64,000 nt of DNA from Globodera rostochiensis (taxonomy: Eukaryota > Nematoda > Chromadorea > Rhabditida > Heteroderidae). The number at the start of each line of letters is the position of its first letter. Position 1 is the stretch's first letter. The translations under genes and the position numbers were made by a program. Positions 43,284 to 56,504 of the stretch are shown here, one piece after another. The notes under the pieces are model-generated. The model ran no database searches. It was not told where the DNA came from and was given only the letters and a program-made list of their open reading frames with translations. The stretch is taken from contig JAEVLN010000025.1 of NCBI GenBank assembly GCA_018350325.1, positions 413,799 to 477,798 of the forward strand, in the 5' to 3' direction.

Positions 43284-46200
43284 GAATGTATGATGCGTGA
43301 TAAATATTGTCAAAAAAATTATCTAGCAGCGCTCTTTCTCCCATAATAGGAGTAAGCAGTTCATTCATCATTTTAACACAGTACTCCATGAAACGCTGCT
43401 TCAGATTGTCCAAATTGTGCTTCAGTAGAGCATCGTATGCCTGTGCACAAATTCTTATTATATTTGAAAGAAAAAATATTTTTTTGTTTATTCTTAAAAA
43501 TCAACAAAAACTAATTATTTATTGTTCATTTCAAAACTTCATAAGATTCATTGTGCTTATAGTTGGGTTATAGGCCCGGAAAGCATCCCCGCTTCTATTC
43601 AAGGACCGTTTTTCGGGGACATCACCGATTAAAAAAAAAAATTTAACTCTAAATAAACGATGTTAAAGAACGCATTTGTATGGACAAAAAATCAGAATAT
43701 GGATTATAGTCGGCGTTTGGCTGACAGCCGAGGGTATTCAAATTGATTTAGAACGAAAGCTACTTAGCCGAATCCTGACCGTCCGAATAGACCAAGGCAA
43801 AATCGGTTTAATCCAGACCGGTCCGAATTTCGGACTTACGCCCCTAAGAATCGACTTATTCCACCACCCCCCTCCCCGGAAAGCTAAAACACCCCCATCG
43901 GCCTTTGGCTGACAGCCGCAGGCATTCAAATGTTTGATTTGAATTAAAGCAGGGTTTTTCAGTTTTGATTTACTGTCTAATGTGGTATTTTACTAAATGG
44001 AATGTATGATGCGTGATAAATATTGTCAAAAAAATTATCTAGCAGCGCTCTTTCTCCCATAATAGGAGTAAGCAGTTCATTCATCATTTTAACACAGTAC
44101 TCCATGAAACGCTGCTTCAGATTGTCCAAATTGTGCTTCAGTAGAGCATCGTATGCCTGTGCACAAATTCTTATTATATTTGAAAGAAAAAATATTTTTT
44201 TGTTTATTCTTAAAAATCAACAAAAACTAATTATTTATTGTTCATTTCAAAACTTCATAAGATTCATTGTGCTTATAGTTGGGTTATAGGCCCGGAAAGC
44301 ATCCCCGCTTCTATTCAAGGACCGTTTTTCGGGGACATCACCGATTAAAAAAAAAAATTTAACTCTAAATAAACGATGTTAAAGAACGCATTTGTATGGA
44401 CAAAAAATCAGAATATGGATTATAGTCGGCGTTTGGCTGACAGCCGAGGGTATTCAAATTGATTTAGAACGAAAGCTACTTAGCCGAATCCTGACCGTCC
44501 GAATAGACCAAGGCAAAATCGGTTTAATCCAGACCGGTCCGAATTTCGGACTTACGCCCCTAAGAATCGACTTATTCCACCACCCCCCTCCCCGGAAAGC
44601 TAAAACACCCCCATCGGCCTTTGGCTGACAGCCGCAGGCATTCAAATGTTTGATTTGAATTAAAGCAGGGTTTTTCAGTTTTGATTTACTGTCTAATGTG
44701 GTATTTTACTAAATGGAATGTATGATGCGTGATAAATATTGTCAAAAAAATTATCTAGCAGCGCTCTTTCTCCCATAATAGGAGTAAGCAGTTCATTCAT
44801 CATTTTAACACAGTACTCCATGAAACGCTGCTTCAGATTGTCCAAATTGTGCTTCAGTAGAGCATCGTATGCCTGTGCACAAATTCTTATTATATTTGAA
44901 AGAAAAAATATTTTTTTGTTTATTCTTAAAAATCAACAAAAACTAATTATTTATTGTTCATTTCAAAACTTCATAAGATTCATTGTGCTTATAGTTGGGT
45001 TATAGGCCCGGAAAGCATCCCCGCTTCTATTCAAGGACCGTTTTTCGGGGACATCACCGATTAAAAAAAAAAATTTAACTCTAAATAAACGATGTTAAAG
45101 AACGCATTTGTATGGACAAAAAATCAGAATATGGATTATAGTCGGCGTTTGGCTGACAGCCGAGGGTATTCAAATTGATTTAGAACGAAAGCTACTTAGC
45201 CGAATCCTGACCGTCCGAATAGACCAAGGCAAAATCGGTTTAATCCAGACCGGTCCGAATTTCGGACTTACGCCCCTAAGAATCGACTTATTCCACCACC
45301 CCCCTCCCCGGAAAGCTAAAACACCCCCATCGGCCTTTGGCTGACAGCCGCAGGCATTCAAATGTTTGATTTGAATTAAAGCAGGGTTTTTCAGTTTTGA
45401 TTTACTGTCTAATGTGGTATTTTACTAAATGGAATGTATGATGCGTGATAAATATTGTCAAAAAAATTATCTAGCAGCGCTCTTTCTCCCATAATAGGAG
45501 TAAGCAGTTCATTCATCATTTTAACACAGTACTCCATGAAACGCTGCTTCAGATTGTCCAAATTGTGCTTCAGTAGAGCATCGTATGCCTGTGCACAAAT
45601 TCTTATTATATTTGAAAGAAAAAATATTTTTTTGTTTATTCTTAAAAATCAACAAAAACTAATTATTTATTGTTCATTTCAAAACTTCATAAGATTCATT
45701 GTGCTTATAGTTGGGTTATAGGCCCGGAAAGCATCCCCGCTTCTATTCAAGGACCGTTTTTCGGGGACATCACCGATTAAAAAAAAAAATTTAACTCTAA
45801 ATAAACGATGTTAAAGAACGCATTTGTATGGACAAAAAATCAGAATATGGATTATAGTCGGCGTTTGGCTGACAGCCGAGGGTATTCAAATTGATTTAGA
45901 ACGAAAGCTACTTAGCCGAATCCTGACCGTCCGAATAGACCAAGGCAAAATCGGTTTAATCCAGACCGGTCCGAATTTCGGACTTACGCCCCTAAGAATC
46001 GACTTATTCCACCACCCCCCTCCCCGGAAAGCTAAAACACCCCCATCGGCCTTTGGCTGACAGCCGCAGGCATTCAAATGTTTGATTTGAATTAAAGCAG
46101 GGTTTTTCAGTTTTGATTTACTGTCTAATGTGGTATTTTACTAAATGGAATGTATGATGCGTGATAAATATTGTCAAAAAAATTATCTAGCAGCGCTCTT

Positions 46201-49200
46201 TCTCCCATAATAGGAGTAAGCAGTTCATTCATCATTTTAACACAGTACTCCATGAAACGCTGCTTCAGATTGTCCAAATTGTGCTTCAGTAGAGCATCGT
46301 ATGCCTGTGCACAAATTCTTATTATATTTGAAAGAAAAAATATTTTTTTGTTTATTCTTAAAAATCAACAAAAACTAATTATTTATTGTTCATTTCAAAA
46401 CTTCATAAGATTCATTGTGCTTATAGTTGGGTTATAGGCCCGGAAAGCATCCCCGCTTCTATTCAAGGACCGTTTTTCGGGGACATCACCGATTAAAAAA
46501 AAAAATTTAACTCTAAATAAACGATGTTAAAGAACGCATTTGTATGGACAAAAAATCAGAATATGGATTATAGTCGGCGTTTGGCTGACAGCCGAGGGTA
46601 TTCAAATTGATTTAGAACGAAAGCTACTTAGCCGAATCCTGACCGTCCGAATAGACCAAGGCAAAATCGGTTTAATCCAGACCGGTCCGAATTTCGGACT
46701 TACGCCCCTAAGAATCGACTTATTCCACCACCCCCCTCCCCGGAAAGCTAAAACACCCCCATCGGCCTTTGGCTGACAGCCGCAGGCATTCAAATGTTTG
46801 ATTTGAATTAAAGCAGGGTTTTTCAGTTTTGATTTACTGTCTAATGTGGTATTTTACTAAATGGAATGTATGATGCGTGATAAATATTGTCAAAAAAATT
46901 ATCTAGCAGCGCTCTTTCTCCCATAATAGGAGTAAGCAGTTCATTCATCATTTTAACACAGTACTCCATGAAACGCTGCTTCAGATTGTCCAAATTGTGC
47001 TTCAGTAGAGCATCGTATGCCTGTGCACAAATTCTTATTATATTTGAAAGAAAAAATATTTTTTTGTTTATTCTTAAAAATCAACAAAAACTAATTATTT
47101 ATTGTTCATTTCAAAACTTCATAAGATTCATTGTGCTTATAGTTGGGTTATAGGCCCGGAAAGCATCCCCGCTTCTATTCAAGGACCGTTTTTCGGGGAC
47201 ATCACCGATTAAAAAAAAAAATTTAACTCTAAATAAACGATGTTAAAGAACGCATTTGTATGGACAAAAAATCAGAATATGGATTATAGTCGGCGTTTGG
47301 CTGACAGCCGAGGGTATTCAAATTGATTTAGAACGAAAGCTACTTAGCCGAATCCTGACCGTCCGAATAGACCAAGGCAAAATCGGTTTAATCCAGACCG
47401 GTCCGAATTTCGGACTTACGCCCCTAAGAATCGACTTATTCCACCACCCCCCTCCCCGGAAAGCTAAAACACCCCCATCGGCCTTTGGCTGACAGCCGCA
47501 GGCATTCAAATGTTTGATTTGAATTAAAGCAGGGTTTTTCAGTTTTGATTTACTGTCTAATGTGGTATTTTACTAAATGGAATGTATGATGCGTGATAAA
47601 TATTGTCAAAAAAATTATCTAGCAGCGCTCTTTCTCCCATAATAGGAGTAAGCAGTTCATTCATCATTTTAACACAGTACTCCATGAAACGCTGCTTCAG
47701 ATTGTCCAAATTGTGCTTCAGTAGAGCATCGTATGCCTGTGCACAAATTCTTATTATATTTGAAAGAAAAAATATTTTTTTGTTTATTCTTAAAAATCAA
47801 CAAAAACTAATTATTTATTGTTCATTTCAAAACTTCATAAGATTCATTGTGCTTATAGTTGGGTTATAGGCCCGGAAAGCATCCCCGCTTCTATTCAAGG
47901 ACCGTTTTTCGGGGACATCACCGATTAAAAAAAAAAATTTAACTCTAAATAAACGATGTTAAAGAACGCATTTGTATGGACAAAAAATCAGAATATGGAT
48001 TATAGTCGGCGTTTGGCTGACAGCCGAGGGTATTCAAATTGATTTAGAACGAAAGCTACTTAGCCGAATCCTGACCGTCCGAATAGACCAAGGCAAAATC
48101 GGTTTAATCCAGACCGGTCCGAATTTCGGACTTACGCCCCTAAGAATCGACTTATTCCACCACCCCCCTCCCCGGAAAGCTAAAACACCCCCATCGGCCT
48201 TTGGCTGACAGCCGCAGGCATTCAAATGTTTGATTTGAATTAAAGCAGGGTTTTTCAGTTTTGATTTACTGTCTAATGTGGTATTTTACTAAATGGAATG
48301 TATGATGCGTGATAAATATTGTCAAAAAAATTATCTAGCAGCGCTCTTTCTCCCATAATAGGAGTAAGCAGTTCATTCATCATTTTAACACAGTACTCCA
48401 TGAAACGCTGCTTCAGATTGTCCAAATTGTGCTTCAGTAGAGCATCGTATGCCTGTGCACAAATTCTTATTATATTTGAAAGAAAAAATATTTTTTTGTT
48501 TATTCTTAAAAATCAACAAAAACTAATTATTTATTGTTCATTTCAAAACTTCATAAGATTCATTGTGCTTATAGTTGGGTTATAGGCCCGGAAAGCATCC
48601 CCGCTTCTATTCAAGGACCGTTTTTCGGGGACATCACCGATTAAAAAAAAAAATTTAACTCTAAATAAACGATGTTAAAGAACGCATTTGTATGGACAAA
48701 AAATCAGAATATGGATTATAGTCGGCGTTTGGCTGACAGCCGAGGGTATTCAAATTGATTTAGAACGAAAGCTACTTAGCCGAATCCTGACCGTCCGAAT
48801 AGACCAAGGCAAAATCGGTTTAATCCAGACCGGTCCGAATTTCGGACTTACGCCCCTAAGAATCGACTTATTCCACCACCCCCCTCCCCGGAAAGCTAAA
48901 ACACCCCCATCGGCCTTTGGCTGACAGCCGCAGGCATTCAAATGTTTGATTTGAATTAAAGCAGGGTTTTTCAGTTTTGATTTACTGTCTAATGTGGTAT
49001 TTTACTAAATGGAATGTATGATGCGTGATAAATATTGTCAAAAAAATTATCTAGCAGCGCTCTTTCTCCCATAATAGGAGTAAGCAGTTCATTCATCATT
49101 TTAACACAGTACTCCATGAAACGCTGCTTCAGATTGTCCAAATTGTGCTTCAGTAGAGCATCGTATGCCTGTGCACAAATTCTTATTATATTTGAAAGAA

Positions 49201-51875
49201 AAAATATTTTTTTGTTTATTCTTAAAAATCAACAAAAACTAATTATTTATTGTTCATTTCAAAACTTCATAAGATTCATTGTGCTTATAGTTGGGTTATA
49301 GGCCCGGAAAGCATCCCCGCTTCTATTCAAGGACCGTTTTTCGGGGACATCACCGATTAAAAAAAAAAATTTAACTCTAAATAAACGATGTTAAAGAACG
49401 CATTTGTATGGACAAAAAATCAGAATATGGATTATAGTCGGCGTTTGGCTGACAGCCGAGGGTATTCAAATTGATTTAGAACGAAAGCTACTTAGCCGAA
49501 TCCTGACCGTCCGAATAGACCAAGGCAAAATCGGTTTAATCCAGACCGGTCCGAATTTCGGACTTACGCCCCTAAGAATCGACTTATTCCACCACCCCCC
49601 TCCCCGGAAAGCTAAAACACCCCCATCGGCCTTTGGCTGACAGCCGCAGGCATTCAAATGTTTGATTTGAATTAAAGCAGGGTTTTTCAGTTTTGATTTA
49701 CTGTCTAATGTGGTATTTTACTAAATGGAATGTATGATGCGTGATAAATATTGTCAAAAAAATTATCTAGCAGCGCTCTTTCTCCCATAATAGGAGTAAG
49801 CAGTTCATTCATCATTTTAACACAGTACTCCATGAAACGCTGCTTCAGATTGTCCAAATTGTGCTTCAGTAGAGCATCGTATGCCTGTGCACAAATTCTT
49901 ATTATATTTGAAAGAAAAAATATTTTTTTGTTTATTCTTAAAAATCAACAAAAACTAATTATTTATTGTTCATTTCAAAACTTCATAAGATTCATTGTGC
50001 TTATAGTTGGGTTATAGGCCCGGAAAGCATCCCCGCTTCTATTCAAGGACCGTTTTTCGGGGACATCACCGATTAAAAAAAAAAATTTAACTCTAAATAA
50101 ACGATGTTAAAGAACGCATTTGTATGGACAAAAAATCAGAATATGGATTATAGTCGGCGTTTGGCTGACAGCCGAGGGTATTCAAATTGATTTAGAACGA
50201 AAGCTACTTAGCCGAATCCTGACCGTCCGAATAGACCAAGGCAAAATCGGTTTAATCCAGACCGGTCCGAATTTCGGACTTACGCCCCTAAGAATCGACT
50301 TATTCCACCACCCCCCTCCCCGGAAAGCTAAAACACCCCCATCGGCCTTTGGCTGACAGCCGCAGGCATTCAAATGTTTGATTTGAATTAAAGCAGGGTT
50401 TTTCAGTTTTGATTTACTGTCTAATGTGGTATTTTACTAAATGGAATGTATGATGCGTGATAAATATTGTCAAAAAAATTATCTAGCAGCGCTCTTTCTC
50501 CCATAATAGGAGTAAGCAGTTCATTCATCATTTTAACACAGTACTCCATGAAACGCTGCTTCAGATTGTCCAAATTGTGCTTCAGTAGAGCATCGTATGC
50601 CTGTGCACAAATTCTTATTATATTTGAAAGAAAAAATATTTTTTTGTTTATTCTTAAAAATCAACAAAAACTAATTATTTATTGTTCATTTCAAAACTTC
50701 ATAAGATTCATTGTGCTTATAGTTGGGTTATAGGCCCGGAAAGCATCCCCGCTTCTATTCAAGGACCGTTTTTCGGGGACATCACCGATTAAAAAAAAAA
50801 ATTTAACTCTAAATAAACGATGTTAAAGAACGCATTTGTATGGACAAAAAATCAGAATATGGATTATAGTCGGCGTTTGGCTGACAGCCGAGGGTATTCA
50901 AATTGATTTAGAACGAAAGCTACTTAGCCGAATCCTGACCGTCCGAATAGACCAAGGCAAAATCGGTTTAATCCAGACCGGTCCGAATTTCGGACTTACG
51001 CCCCTAAGAATCGACTTATTCCACCACCCCCCTCCCCGGAAAGCTAAAACACCCCCATCGGCCTTTGGCTGACAGCCGCAGGCATTCAAATGTTTGATTT
51101 GAATTAAAGCAGGGTTTTTCAGTTTTGATTTACTGTCTAATGTGGTATTTTACTAAATGGAATGTATGATGCGTGATAAATATTGTCAAAAAAATTATCT
51201 AGCAGCGCTCTTTCTCCCATAATAGGAGTAAGCAGTTCATTCATCATTTTAACACAGTACTCCATGAAACGCTGCTTCAGATTGTCCAAATTGTGCTTCA
51301 GTAGAGCATCGTATGCCTGTGCACAAATTCTTATTATATTTGAAAGAAAAAATATTTTTTTGTTTATTCTTAAAAATCAACAAAAACTAATTATTTATTG
51401 TTCATTTCAAAACTTCATAAGATTCATTGTGCTTATAGTTGGGTTATAGGCCCGGAAAGCATCCCCGCTTCTATTCAAGGACCGTTTTTCGGGGACATCA
51501 CCGATTAAAAAAAAAAATTTAACTCTAAATAAACGATGTTAAAGAACGCATTTGTATGGACAAAAAATCAGAATATGGATTATAGTCGGCGTTTGGCTGA
51601 CAGCCGAGGGTATTCAAATTGATTTAGAACGAAAGCTACTTAGCCGAATCCTGACCGTCCGAATAGACCAAGGCAAAATCGGTTTAATCCAGACCGGTCC
51701 GAATTTCGGACTTACGCCCCTAAGAATCGACTTATTCCACCACCCCCCTCCCCGGAAAGCTAAAACACCCCCATCGGCCTTTGGCTGACAGCCGCAGGCA
51801 TTCAAATGTTTGATTTGAATTAAAGCAGGGTTTTTCAGTTTTGATTTACTGTCTAATGTGGTATTTTACTAAATG
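43284..51875 (+). repeat. 716-bp satellite, exactly 12 units, ending at an N gap
   Basis: Units start GAATGTATGATGCGTGATAA at 43284, 44000, 44716 and so on; 8,592 bp is 12 x 716. The copies appear identical. Each unit has an exon-like stretch on the minus strand (LDNLKQRFMEYCVKMMNELL, then TPIMGERALLDNFFDNIYHA) between a GTGCACAG acceptor and an A|GTAAAA donor, 163 nt long. Each also has an internal direct repeat GGCTGACAGCCG near unit positions 438 and 622. Exon length is not a multiple of three, so splicing copies in series would shift frame. Confidence 0.95.
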
Positions 51876-52167
51876 NNNNNNNNNNNNNNNNNNNNNNNNN
51901 NNNNNNNNNNNNNNNNNNNNNNNNNNNNNNNNNNNNNNNNNNNNNNNNNNNNNNNNNNNNNNNNNNNNNNNNNNNNNNNNNNNNNNNNNNNNNNNNNNNN
52001 NNNNNNNNNNNNNNNNNNNNNNNNNNNNNNNNNNNNNNNNNNNNNNNNNNNNNNNNNNNNNNNNNNNNNNNNNNNNNNNNNNNNNNNNNNNNNNNNNNNN
52101 NNNNNNNNNNNNNNNNNNNNNNNNNNNNNNNNNNNNNNNNNNNNNNNNNNNNNNNNNNNNNNNNNNN
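51876..52167. other. Assembly gap (292 N)
   Basis: A run of N that begins exactly at the end of the twelfth 716-bp unit. The true number of units is therefore unknown. Confidence 0.98.
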
Positions 52168-52676
52168 TACTTCTTTCCGAAGTAAAAGTTCTCATAATTC
52201 CGCCACCGTTTAATCTAGCTAAAAAACCGGAGCATGAGAAGTTGCTGAAAATGTTTTGGGAAACGGTCCCGAAGGAGGGAAAAATTCAGCTCGCCCTTAT
52301 CAAAGAATTCCGATCCTTGGCGGAAGTGACGAGATATGGGGCAGAGGAAGAAAAACGGAATGTTCAAGCGGATGGGAAGTTCAAACCCTGTGGTGTCAGG
52401 GAGACCATCAAATTTTTGAGAGAGGTGTTTGGAATGATCACACCGGATAAGGCATTCACGTTGCCGAAACCGGTCGCCAAAAATGTTCCGTCCCATTCGG
52501 TCGAAGCTCAGAATTATCAGTTTCGAGTGAGTGGTCCTCGTCCACTTACCTGCATTCAACCGGCTGGTCCGCGCCCGGCTTTTATTCGTTCGGGAACCGA
52601 CTCGGCTCGCGGTCATTTCAGACGCGGCAGTCAAAATTTTACATTCGTAACACCAAAACGGGGAAGGTTTCACTAA
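52168..52676 (+). CDS. Unknown protein, C-terminal part
   Basis: Open from the gap to TAA at 52674. It reads VKVLIIPPPFNLAKKPEHEK, GKIQLALIKEFRSLAEVTRY, then GVRETIKFLREVFGMITPDK and an Arg/Gly/Pro-rich tail ending RGRFH. Helical charged body plus basic tail would suit a retroelement capsid (gag-like) protein or an RNA-binding protein. I do not recognise the family. A frame continues as a low-complexity Ser/Asn-rich ORF at 52707-52904. The 5' end is lost in the gap. Confidence 0.5.
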
Positions 52677-53177
52677 AGTCTCGGCTCTGTCATTGTTCCT
52701 TCTCAATTGTTAAGTAAAGTGTCGCCCATTGTTAAATCTTTAAATGTATCAAAAAGCCAGTGGACATTACTTAATTTAAATGTAAACGATTTAAATAATG
52801 CCGATAAAACACATGTTATTTCCGTGTCTCATAGCCAATTGCCATTTGTTGGTTCTATCCAGTTTCAGTCCTCGTCTGAAACCCCCAAAAAATTTTCCCT
52901 TTAGTTTTCAAACAGAGTCTCCACTTTCGTCGACGAGGACGCGACTGCTGAGGGCCGGGGGAGGACGCGCTCGCAACTACCGGACCGACAAATCGCCACT
53001 GAGGACAGCGGCTTTCTGGAGGCGGGGGATGTAGGACTCCGCCCGATATTCATATTTCACCTTTTTTACATTTCGCCAAGTGGACCTTGTAACCCATTTT
53101 TTAGTGTTCCCTCTCCCATCGGGCTTTTTTAATGTCTTCACATCGTTTTTTATTCTTATCCTATCGCTTCACTGGCG

Positions 53178-53660
53178 TTGGAGACTTTTGTTTTTGAGTC
53201 CAATTTCCTTCTTGATAGTTTATTCATCGATTATATTATTGTTCGTCAATTTGGAAATATCCGCCGCTGTTTGTATTGCAATTGTTTTCATTTTGGTTTG
53301 GAAAGTAAAGCGTCTTTTAAAAGAAGCGGAATTAGTGTGAAGGGCCTGACGCCCGGAAACCCTGAAAAGTCCGACGAGAAGGCAAAAATTAAAAACTCAA
53401 ATCATAAACTTGATGGGAAAATTGCAAAAAAATTAGGCGTAGGTACCAGAACAATTGCTGAATGGAAGAGCGAATTTGGCCTTTATGTCAACAACAAAAT
53501 TTCTGACGCAACAAAAATTGGAATTTTGAAGAAATATGCCAAAATAAAAGGAAAGAATCCGGAAATGACAGATGCCGTTATTGCTGAAATGTTAAAGATT
53601 TCAACAGGCAGCCTAAGTAATTGGAAAAAACAATTTCAAGATGAAATTAAGAACCTTTAA
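53178..53660 (+). CDS. Protein with HTH-like units, related to the secreted family at right
   Basis: The reliable part runs from about 53335 to TAA at 53658: LDGKIAKKLGVGTRTIAEWK, SEFGL, then a second unit MTDAVIAEMLKISTGSLSNW then KKQF. Both end in the tW-K pattern seen in the proteins at 55206 and 63319. This spacing is that of transposase-type helix-turn-helix domains. The N-terminal part is uncertain: an overlapping frame at 53080-53340 is very hydrophobic and could be a signal or membrane segment if an intron joins the two. I saw no convincing junction. Confidence 0.55.
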   Translation: METFVFESNFLLDSLFIDYIIVRQFGNIRRCLYCNCFHFGLESKASFKRSGISVKGLTPGNPEKSDEKAKIKNSNHKLDGKIAKKLGVGTRTIAEWKSEFGLYVNNKISDATKIGILKKYAKIKGKNPEMTDAVIAEMLKISTGSLSNWKKQFQDEIKNL

Positions 53661-54017
53661 TAATATACGGAGTTTGTGATATTATGTTTAAATTTTTTTA
53701 AAGAATGAATTTTTCGTTTCTTTAAATTACTGTTGTATTCCTATATTATAACGTTGAAAGTGTGTTTTTTTGTTTGTTTATTCTTCAGAGACTTTTGACA
53801 GAGAATGAGAGGAATGAGAAGATGGGGCAAAAATTAGGGTTGTAAAGAAAAAAAAGTGAGACCAGAAGCGGATTTTTTTTAAATTATCTTTCATTTTATA
53901 AATTGGCATTAACAAATATTATGTTTCATATCGCAACACATTGACAAATATAATTTTATACCGCTAAAGTTAATATAGATAGATTGATTGATTCAGTAAA
54001 GAATAGGCAAATTGGTA

Positions 54018-54091
54018 ACCCCGGGTGGGACTCGAACCCACGACCTCCACCACCCGATCCGTGCGCAGCTCTTCCAACTGAGCTACGGGGC
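54018..54091 (-). tRNA. tRNA-like sequence, probably pseudo-tRNA or SINE head
   Basis: Minus strand: GCCCCGTAGCTCAGTTGGAA starts it. An A-box (TAGCTCAGTTGG), a five-pair D-stem AGCTC/GAGCT, a B-box (GGGTTCGAGTCCC) with T-stem GTGGG/CCCAC, and a 3' CCGGGGT that pairs with the 5' GCCCCG are all present. The anticodon arm (CGCACGGATCGGGTGG region) does not form a good stem and lacks T33, so the anticodon cannot be assigned. Confidence 0.5.
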
Positions 54092-54099
54092 GTCTCATT

Positions 54100-55205
54100 T
54101 GCCTCCTATGGATGATCTTTTGCGTCCCGCGTTGGCGTTTTATCCATCTACGACCAACCCGTGGAATTCTTCTCATCCTTACAATTCTTCGATGTGCCCC
54201 TTTATAAACCTAACGATTTCTTCCACACTCAATTCTTTGTCAATCACATCCTAATATTGGAACAACAGCAAGATCGTTCCTTAAGACTCTCGTCACCCAC
54301 GCTGGCCTTGGTGCTTGTAAAGAGTCTGGTGAGCATTGAGAAACTACGCTCGCGACTTGCAGTAGTAACCGGGCACGTTCCCGATCCTAAAGACACCAAG
54401 CCAGGGTGGCTTAGGCATAAGCCTTCTTTGCTACAGAACTAGAACAGGTCGAAATCTAATTTTCTTGAACTGCAATTTTCCAATACTCAATCATAAATAT
54501 TAATAAAGCCAAGATATTCAAAAATAAAGATTTTTTGTTGAAAAGTTAATATAAAAAATTATGGTACAGAAAACCGAAAAAATACCGACAATTTTTTTCG
54601 GTACCGGTACTTTTTCGTTACTTTACCGAATCTTTTGACTGTGACTGAGTTCCGTTCGGTGAATCATGATTTGGCAATGAACTATTATTCCCAATCGCAA
54701 TTCTGATCCAAAACACATTTAACGGTCGCGTATACTCCGAGAGGTCTCGGTATGGCATGTTCAAAGTGGTTTAATGGGAAATACTTTCCTTGTACATTTT
54801 CCGAGATGATCTTGATTATTTGTTGTAGAAAATATTTAAGAGATATCCAATATGTATTGATTCTTTGTTAATATTTTATTATTTTAAAACACCCCAGATC
54901 CGGCTTCTAATAGAAGTGGCCGGAAATTGTCACCATTTCCTCCATTTTGTGATCAATAATTTTAGGGTTGGCAGAAATTTCGAAAATAATCGCCAACATT
55001 ATTTGTTTTCTGAGTGACTCCAATTTATTTTGGCTAAAAATTCACAATTTTAATTATTTTATTTTATAATATTTATTATTTATTATAATGTATGAATATT
55101 TTGAGAGAAATTCTTTAACACAAAATTCTTGACAATTTTTCAATCGAATTTTCCATTTAAATTATAAAATTAATTGGAAATTCAGAGGTTTTTTGCCCAA
55201 ATAAA
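54100..55205. other. Spacer with decayed repeats
   Basis: Nothing convincing as a gene. A CCAGGGTGGCTTAGGCATAA word at about 54400 belongs to the TTAGGC family; 54575-54645 has ACCGAAAAA..TTTTTTCGGTACCGG, a likely miniature-element relic. About 55020-55200 is AT-rich and presumably the promoter of the next gene. Confidence 0.45.
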
Positions 55206-56320
55206 ATGGAGGAGTTTTGGATTTTAATTTTGGTGGCATTCATCGTAACAAATTCACTAGACAAAGCCGAATCCGTACAATTGGAGGAATTGGAAGAATT
55301 GCCACTCCAAACATTTGACGAATTATTCGTAGATGAATGGTGGGACAAAAGTGAAGCCGAAGATTTGAAAATGCCGGCGCCAACAAACTTTGGACAAAAT
55401 GTCCATCAACAAATCGTCCGGCAGAACACCCAAATTGGACAAATTGAACCCAATTCAAATGATCAGCTTGGACAAACTGAACCCAATTCAACTGATCAGC
55501 TTGGACAAACTGAACCCAATTCAACTGATCAGCTTGGACAAACTGAACCCAATTCAACTGATCAGCTTGAACAAACTGAACCCAATTCAACTGATCAGCT
55601 TGGACAAACTGAACCCAATTCAACTGATCAGAATCCTCCTCTCACAGAGTCTGATCAGTCTGATAATGCCAAAAATGGTGAAGAACAGAATAAAATAATG
55701 AATGAAATTTCTTCAAACGAAAATATTGCTGAAGATGAGCGAAAACGTAAAATGATCTACAAATTCCACGAAATGAAAGAAGATTTAAGCAAAAAGGAAA
55801 ATATTCAAAAAAAGAATGGGTTAAAATTGAAAGGAAAATTGCTAAACATTTAAAAGCCAATCGCACAAAAATATATGAATGGAAAAAAGAATTTGGCCTA
55901 ATTCGAAAAATGCATAACTTTGGGAAGGAAAAAAATGAGCGAAAAAAATTGGTAGAAAAATTTGATCAAATGAAAGCCGAGTTAAAGCGGGGCGGATTCA
56001 AAAACTTTCAAAATAAATTAGATAAAACTGTCGCAAAAGAATTGGGCCTCAGTTTTACAACAATTTACAATTGGAAAAGGGAACTTGGCCAACCCGGTGA
56101 GTATTTTTTAATTTATTTATTTAAATTAATTCAAAATTCTTTTGCAGAAACAAATAAATATCCCCACAGTAAACAAAAGGAATTGATGAAACGTTATTAT
56201 GAAATTAAAGACCAAAACTTTAAAATTAGAGACAAGGTTGTAAGAAGCACTTTGGATAGATGGAAAAGGCAATTTAAACGACAGCAATTTCAACAAATTT
56301 TGTCGATGGGCATTCTGTGA
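55206..56320 (+). CDS. Secreted protein with 11-residue repeats and HTH-like units (one frameshift)
   Basis: ATG at 55206 starts a signal peptide (MEEFWILILVAFIVTNSLDK, likely cut after AES). Then an acidic part with FDELFVDEWWDKSEAED, five to six DQLGQTEPNST repeats, and a KRKMIYKFHEMKEDL helix. At the A-run near 55808-55815 the frame ends early at 55851, while the +1 frame continues with KIERKIAKHLKANRTKIYEW and KLDKTVAKELGLSFTTIYNW, both HTH-like units. A GTGAGT donor (about 56098) and TTTTGCAG acceptor (about 56148) join a last exon ending 56320. Either the copy is broken, the base run is misread, or ribosomes shift. The neighbours at 53178 and 63319 are relatives. Secretion plus DNA-binding-like units would suit a parasite effector; that is inference. 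Confidence 0.65.
55435..55632 (+). repeat. 33-bp in-frame coding repeat
   Basis: CTTGGACAAACTGAACCCAA then TTCAACTGATCAG is repeated with few changes (one unit has GAACAA for GGACAA). It gives DQLGQTEPNST and stays open in other frames. Confidence 0.9.
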
Positions 56321-56481
56321 AAGAGAATGCCGCGGCAAATGTTCAGGCTATTGAGAATTCGAATTTGGAAAGTATTTGAATAGTCAAGGATTAAAAACCC
56401 CCAAATCTGTTACTAATTCATCATATCTTCCTGAATTTTACTTCAATTTTCTTAATAAAGATTACCAATTTTTGTAAATTT

Positions 56482-56504
56482 TGGTGCCTATCGGCACCGT
56501 CGAC
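56482..56504 (+). repeat. Hairpin module interrupted by a hAT insertion
   Basis: GGTGCCTATCGGCACCGTCG, then AC. The following C-run, which directly follows the hairpin in other copies, is found at 57832 on the far side of the element at 56505-57823. Confidence 0.85.

Noticed and set aside
43307..51805. Repeated 60-88 residue ORFs in the 716-bp units
   Set aside because: The plus-strand frames cross the exon-like minus-strand segment and low-complexity DNA; no start or splice context supports them.
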